From assembly GCA_013214445.1 (NCBI GenBank), contig JABSPG010000154.1:1-8470 (forward strand): a stretch of DNA of 8,470 bases, in the 5' to 3' direction. Origin of the DNA: Ekhidna sp. Its GTDB lineage: Bacteria; Bacteroidota; Bacteroidia; Cytophagales; Cyclobacteriaceae. Both the position numbers and the translations under genes were made by a program. Shown here piece after piece: positions 6,018 to 8,470 of the stretch (the first letter of the stretch is position 1; each line of letters begins with the position of its first letter). Under the pieces are notes generated by a model. It was not told where the DNA came from and ran no database searches. It saw only the letters and a list, made by a program, of their open reading frames with translations.

Positions 6018-6785
6018 ATGAAAAAATATCTTATTCCATTTATCGTATTAGGTCTTTATGCTTGTGATTCTGAAGACCCCACTGACCTAACGCTATCATT
6101 CACAAATGAAGAATCAGCAGAACACGTTGCGAGTACCATCTCAGGTAACGTCGTTTCATACGCTTCTGACCTAGGCACCATCGGAGTATTGTCAGAGAGC
6201 TCAACAAGCGGCCGGGTTGATTCGGGATTATCCTGTGGTGAAACCAAAGAAGTAACTGCTTCGAATAGCATCGATAGTCTCAACTTTTCTTTCCAATATC
6301 AAGCAACATACGATGCTTCCTTGACTTGTGTCCGTAACATCCCAATATCCTTATCAACCAACATTAATTCATCAAGCCATCTAGATTCTCGCCGATTAAA
6401 TGCGTCCTATGCATCGATAGGAAATGCTACCTTGAATTTGGACGATGAAAACATTGGCAACTTTTTACTCAATGCGTCATTGGAAAACAATGGTACCGTC
6501 ACTCAAAAATTAAATAGGCAGCTAGTGGTTAATACCAATTCAAAAATCAACTTGGTAGACCTATCCATAAATCCAGCATACATCAGTGAATTAATCAACC
6601 AGACCCGTCCAACATCTTCACTTTTTTCAAGCGGATCAGGAAGCTATGAAGCAACTATTTCTGACAATGCTGGTGGCGAATTTACATTTACAGCCACTTT
6701 CGAAATCACTGCTGAGGGCACCTTGGAGATAACGATAAATGGTGAATCCTTCACCGCTGATCTGTTGTCAGGTGAATTGATGTAA
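6018..6785 (+). CDS. Lipoprotein of unknown function, Ser/Thr/Asn-rich
   Basis: A 255-residue predicted lipoprotein: Lys2, Lys3, a hydrophobic core and lipobox LYAC, with Cys16 followed by the acidic DSEDPTD, a context that may direct it to the cell surface. The mature protein is rich in Ser, Thr and Asn, has many alternating hydrophobic segments (predicted beta), and has exactly two further cysteines, Cys73 (GLSCGE) and Cys104 (LTCVRN), which may form a disulfide in the periplasm or outside the cell. The C-terminus (GGEFTFTATFEITAEGTLEITINGE, about 219-243) has the look of a beta sheet. The opening EESAEHVASTISG resembles a family of uncharacterised Bacteroidota lipoproteins, but I cannot name it. 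It stands alone, 114 bases from its upstream neighbour and 136 from the next gene. Confidence 0.7.
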   Translation: MKKYLIPFIVLGLYACDSEDPTDLTLSFTNEESAEHVASTISGNVVSYASDLGTIGVLSESSTSGRVDSGLSCGETKEVTASNSIDSLNFSFQYQATYDASLTCVRNIPISLSTNINSSSHLDSRRLNASYASIGNATLNLDDENIGNFLLNASLENNGTVTQKLNRQLVVNTNSKINLVDLSINPAYISELINQTRPTSSLFSSGSGSYEATISDNAGGEFTFTATFEITAEGTLEITINGESFTADLLSGELM

Positions 6786-6857
6786 CCTCGAGGGATTCAT
6801 TTCTTGTAGCAGAAGTGGCACTCATCCTTGAACACCTGAAAGCCTTTAGGAAATATG

Positions 6858-6913
6858 CTAGCACATCTGCAATTGCTAGTATGACAATGATCAACTAACA
6901 CTTCCTTACTAAT
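6858..6913 (+). promoter_or_regulatory. Second copy of the two-box leader, with inverted repeat
   Basis: CTAGCACATCTGC at 6858-6870 equals 3102-3114, and TTCCTTACTAAT at 6902-6913 matches 3131-3142 at 11 of 12 bases. Here the first box forms an inverted repeat, CTAGCA (6858-6863) and TGCTAG (6874-6879), 10-base loop, which could be an operator or a hairpin. It lies upstream of a desaturase gene that is linked to a Crp/Fnr-type regulator, so autoregulation by that protein is conceivable but unsupported. The site does not match a known CRP or FNR consensus. Confidence 0.35.
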
Positions 6914-6921
6914 TTAGAACA

Positions 6922-7698
6922 ATGGATGTTGCTGAGATCATGACCCGTATTTTGGTTTTGAATGTGTTGCGCTACTTTGTAGCTGCAGGAATCGCTTTTC
7001 TGATCTTTTATGTGATATTCAAAAAGCAATGGGCCTTCTGGAAGATTCAACCTAAATTTCCAAAAACCAGTGATTATCAGCGGGAGATTGTATTCTCCAC
7101 TTTGACCATCGCCATCTTTGTTGGGGTAGCAGCTACCATTTATGCCACTCCACTACGGGCCTACACCTTGTACTATGAAAACATCAGCGACATGGGTTGG
7201 GGATACTGGTTCCTGAGCATTTTAGCTATGATTGTCCTGCATGACACGTACTTCTACTGGGTGCATCGGATGATGCACCATCCCAAACTATATCGCTGGG
7301 TACATTTAACCCATCATCGATCCACAAACCCTTCTCCTTGGGCAGCCTACTCCTTCCACCCGTTGGAAGCCGTGGTAGAGGCAACCATCATTTTTCTGAT
7401 CGTATTCCTCATCCCCTACCACCGAAGTGCGTTGCTTTCATTCCTCGTTTTTATGATCACCTACAATGTGTATGGTCACTTGGGATATGAGTTATATCCA
7501 AAAGGGTTTAACAAAACACGCATCGGGAAATGGTTCAATACTTCGGTCAATCACAATCAGCACCACAAGCATTTTCATGGAAATTACGGTCTTTACTTCC
7601 TATTCTGGGATAGGTGGTTTGGTACATTAAGAAATGACTATGACCAAGCCTATAAAGAGAGCGACGATAAGAGGCTAGGCTTAGTGAAAGATAGCTAG
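6922..7698 (+). CDS. Sterol desaturase / fatty acid hydroxylase family protein
   Basis: A 258-residue integral membrane di-iron protein of the fatty acid hydroxylase superfamily. All three histidine clusters are present: HRMMH at 115-119 (with H107 and H120 nearby), HLTHH at 128-132, and HNQHH at 211-215, with H217 and H219 next to it. This is the usual H-x3-H, H-x2-HH, H-x2-HH layout that holds two irons for oxygen-dependent hydroxylation or desaturation. Membrane helices lie at about 13-33, 57-76, 93-108 and 150-182, the active-site clusters facing the cytoplasm. Substrate cannot be told from sequence: members act on sterols, fatty acids, carotenoids or ether lipids. The stop is one base from the next start, so the pair is probably translationally coupled with the Crp/Fnr-type regulator. 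The start follows the two-box leader. Confidence 0.92.
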   Translation: MDVAEIMTRILVLNVLRYFVAAGIAFLIFYVIFKKQWAFWKIQPKFPKTSDYQREIVFSTLTIAIFVGVAATIYATPLRAYTLYYENISDMGWGYWFLSILAMIVLHDTYFYWVHRMMHHPKLYRWVHLTHHRSTNPSPWAAYSFHPLEAVVEATIIFLIVFLIPYHRSALLSFLVFMITYNVYGHLGYELYPKGFNKTRIGKWFNTSVNHNQHHKHFHGNYGLYFLFWDRWFGTLRNDYDQAYKESDDKRLGLVKDS

Positions 7699-7699
7699 G

Positions 7700-8257
7700 A
7701 TGGTAGCCATAGACTGGGAGACTGTTGATCCGGAAGTAAAGAAGGTTTTTGACACGTACACTAAAGAAAAGACCTTTCCAAAAGATGCTTTGATTCTAGA
7801 TGCCGGAAGCATTTGTAACCATTTACTGATCATCAAAAGTGGCTTGGTCAGAAACTTCTACTTTGATCCCAAAGGAAATGACATTACACATTGGTTTTCC
7901 GGGCCGAACAGCGTAGTGACTTCACCTCCTAGTTTCTTCAAACAGGAACCGAGTTTCTTCAGAATCGAAACACTGCAACCCACGGTGGCAAATGTCATTA
8001 CTCATTCACAGCTAGAAGAAGCGTTCAAAAAATCCATTGAGCTCGAAAGGTTTGGAAGGCAACTGGCCATCAACATCATGATGGCGCTGGGTCAAAAAGT
8101 TATTGACCTGCAAACAAAAACAGCTGAAGAGCGGTATCACGAATTATTATTTCAATACCCTGACATTCTACAACAAGCCAAGTTGGGTCACATCGCAGGA
8201 TACCTGGGCATCACGCAACAAAGCCTCAGTCGCATACGGGGAAATAAAAAGGTGTAA
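7700..8257 (+). CDS. Crp/Fnr family transcriptional regulator
   Basis: A 185-residue protein of about the size of short Bacteroidota Crp/Fnr-type regulators. An N-terminal beta-rich sensor region (about 20-110) has the cupin-like pattern ILDAGSICNHLLIIKSGLVR. The usual phosphate-cassette Arg and Ser pattern for cAMP is not evident, so its signal is unknown. A long dimerisation helix covers about 113-140 (ERFGRQLAINIMMALGQKV). The C-terminal helix-turn-helix is at 163-181 (GHIAGYLGITQQSLSRIRG), matching the IAxxLGIxxxSLSRIR recognition helix of this family. It begins one base after the desaturase stop, so it is co-expressed with it and may control its own operon or the membrane-protein gene that starts at 8336. 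Confidence 0.88.
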   Translation: MVAIDWETVDPEVKKVFDTYTKEKTFPKDALILDAGSICNHLLIIKSGLVRNFYFDPKGNDITHWFSGPNSVVTSPPSFFKQEPSFFRIETLQPTVANVITHSQLEEAFKKSIELERFGRQLAINIMMALGQKVIDLQTKTAEERYHELLFQYPDILQQAKLGHIAGYLGITQQSLSRIRGNKKV

Positions 8258-8335
8258 CATCTTCGTTTTTTAACATAGGTGAAATTTTGTATCCCAAATT
8301 ATCTCCAACTTGTCATGAAAACTATCTGAGAGATC

Positions 8336-8470
8336 ATGAGTGACGAATTGCTAAGCAAGCTAATACCAACTACCGCCCTTTTGGTCTTAGGTATTATGGA
8401 GTCTATTGGAGGGTTATACTTTCATGACCGGAGAACTAAAAATGACTTTTCTATTGAAATCGTCAGCCTA
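8336..8470 (+). CDS. Start of a membrane protein, possibly second desaturase-family member
   Basis: The first 45 codons of a gene that runs out of the window, open to the last base. The product starts MSDELLSKLIPTTALLVLG, a first membrane helix (about residues 9-25), then GGLYFHDRRTKNDFSIEIVS. An amphipathic entry helix followed by a polar turn and a Asp-Phe-Ser-Ile-Glu-Ile-Val segment is similar in style to the DYQREIVFSTLT region of the neighbouring desaturase (51-62), which precedes its second helix. I therefore suspect the same fatty acid hydroxylase superfamily, but no histidine cluster is visible yet. The gene lies 78 bases after the regulator's stop, so it is either in the same transcript or under its own promoter. 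Confidence 0.5.
   Translation, partial: MSDELLSKLIPTTALLVLGIMESIGGLYFHDRRTKNDFSIEIVSL

Noticed and set aside
6056..6283. Minus-strand open frame opposite the 6018 lipoprotein
   Set aside because: Low-complexity mirror of Ser/Thr codons on the coding strand; no independent support.
8258..8335. Promoter before the 8336 gene (AAATTTTG like TAnnTTTG)
   Set aside because: One specified base is missing in the -7 box and no -33 TTTG lies at a proper distance, so it is not called.

Overview
The window looks like chromosomal DNA of a marine-type Bacteroidota, most likely Cytophagales or a relative. This is inferred from protein style: many short lipoproteins with a cysteine at residue 16-19, a YARHG lipoprotein, DUF6090-like and DUF6794-like proteins, a divergent Crp/Fnr regulator without clear cAMP-binding residues, and few Shine-Dalgarno sequences. 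Every supported gene is on the plus strand. No rRNA, tRNA, CRISPR array, transposase or integrase was seen.

Left block (1-1705, higher GC): a probable operon of a 5'-truncated SRPBCC-fold protein that looks exported, a lipoprotein with two tandem dimeric alpha/beta-barrel-like repeats, and a single-domain DUF1330-like protein. A strong 11-bp hairpin closes it. All three products are small ligand-binding or dimer-type folds; no reaction can be assigned.

Middle block (about 1790-5950, visibly AT-richer): accessory-looking DNA. It holds a decayed 3' fragment (1791-1992) of a lipoprotein gene whose intact paralogue lies at 3144-3767, with a YARHG lipoprotein gene between them. Three closely spaced genes of unknown function follow (3943-5903): a single-pass membrane protein resembling DUF6090, an exported DUF6794-like protein and a two-helix membrane protein. 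A likely terminator sits at 5921-5950.

Right block (6018-8470): a single lipoprotein of unknown function, then a sterol desaturase/fatty acid hydroxylase family protein with all three histidine clusters, a Crp/Fnr-type regulator starting one base after it, and the start of another membrane protein that may be a second desaturase-family member. This suggests a locus for oxidative modification of lipid, possibly under the linked regulator.

No complete new system can be demonstrated. The best candidates for follow-up are the unknown three-gene cluster, the gene/pseudogene pair flanking the YARHG gene, and the desaturase-regulator pair.
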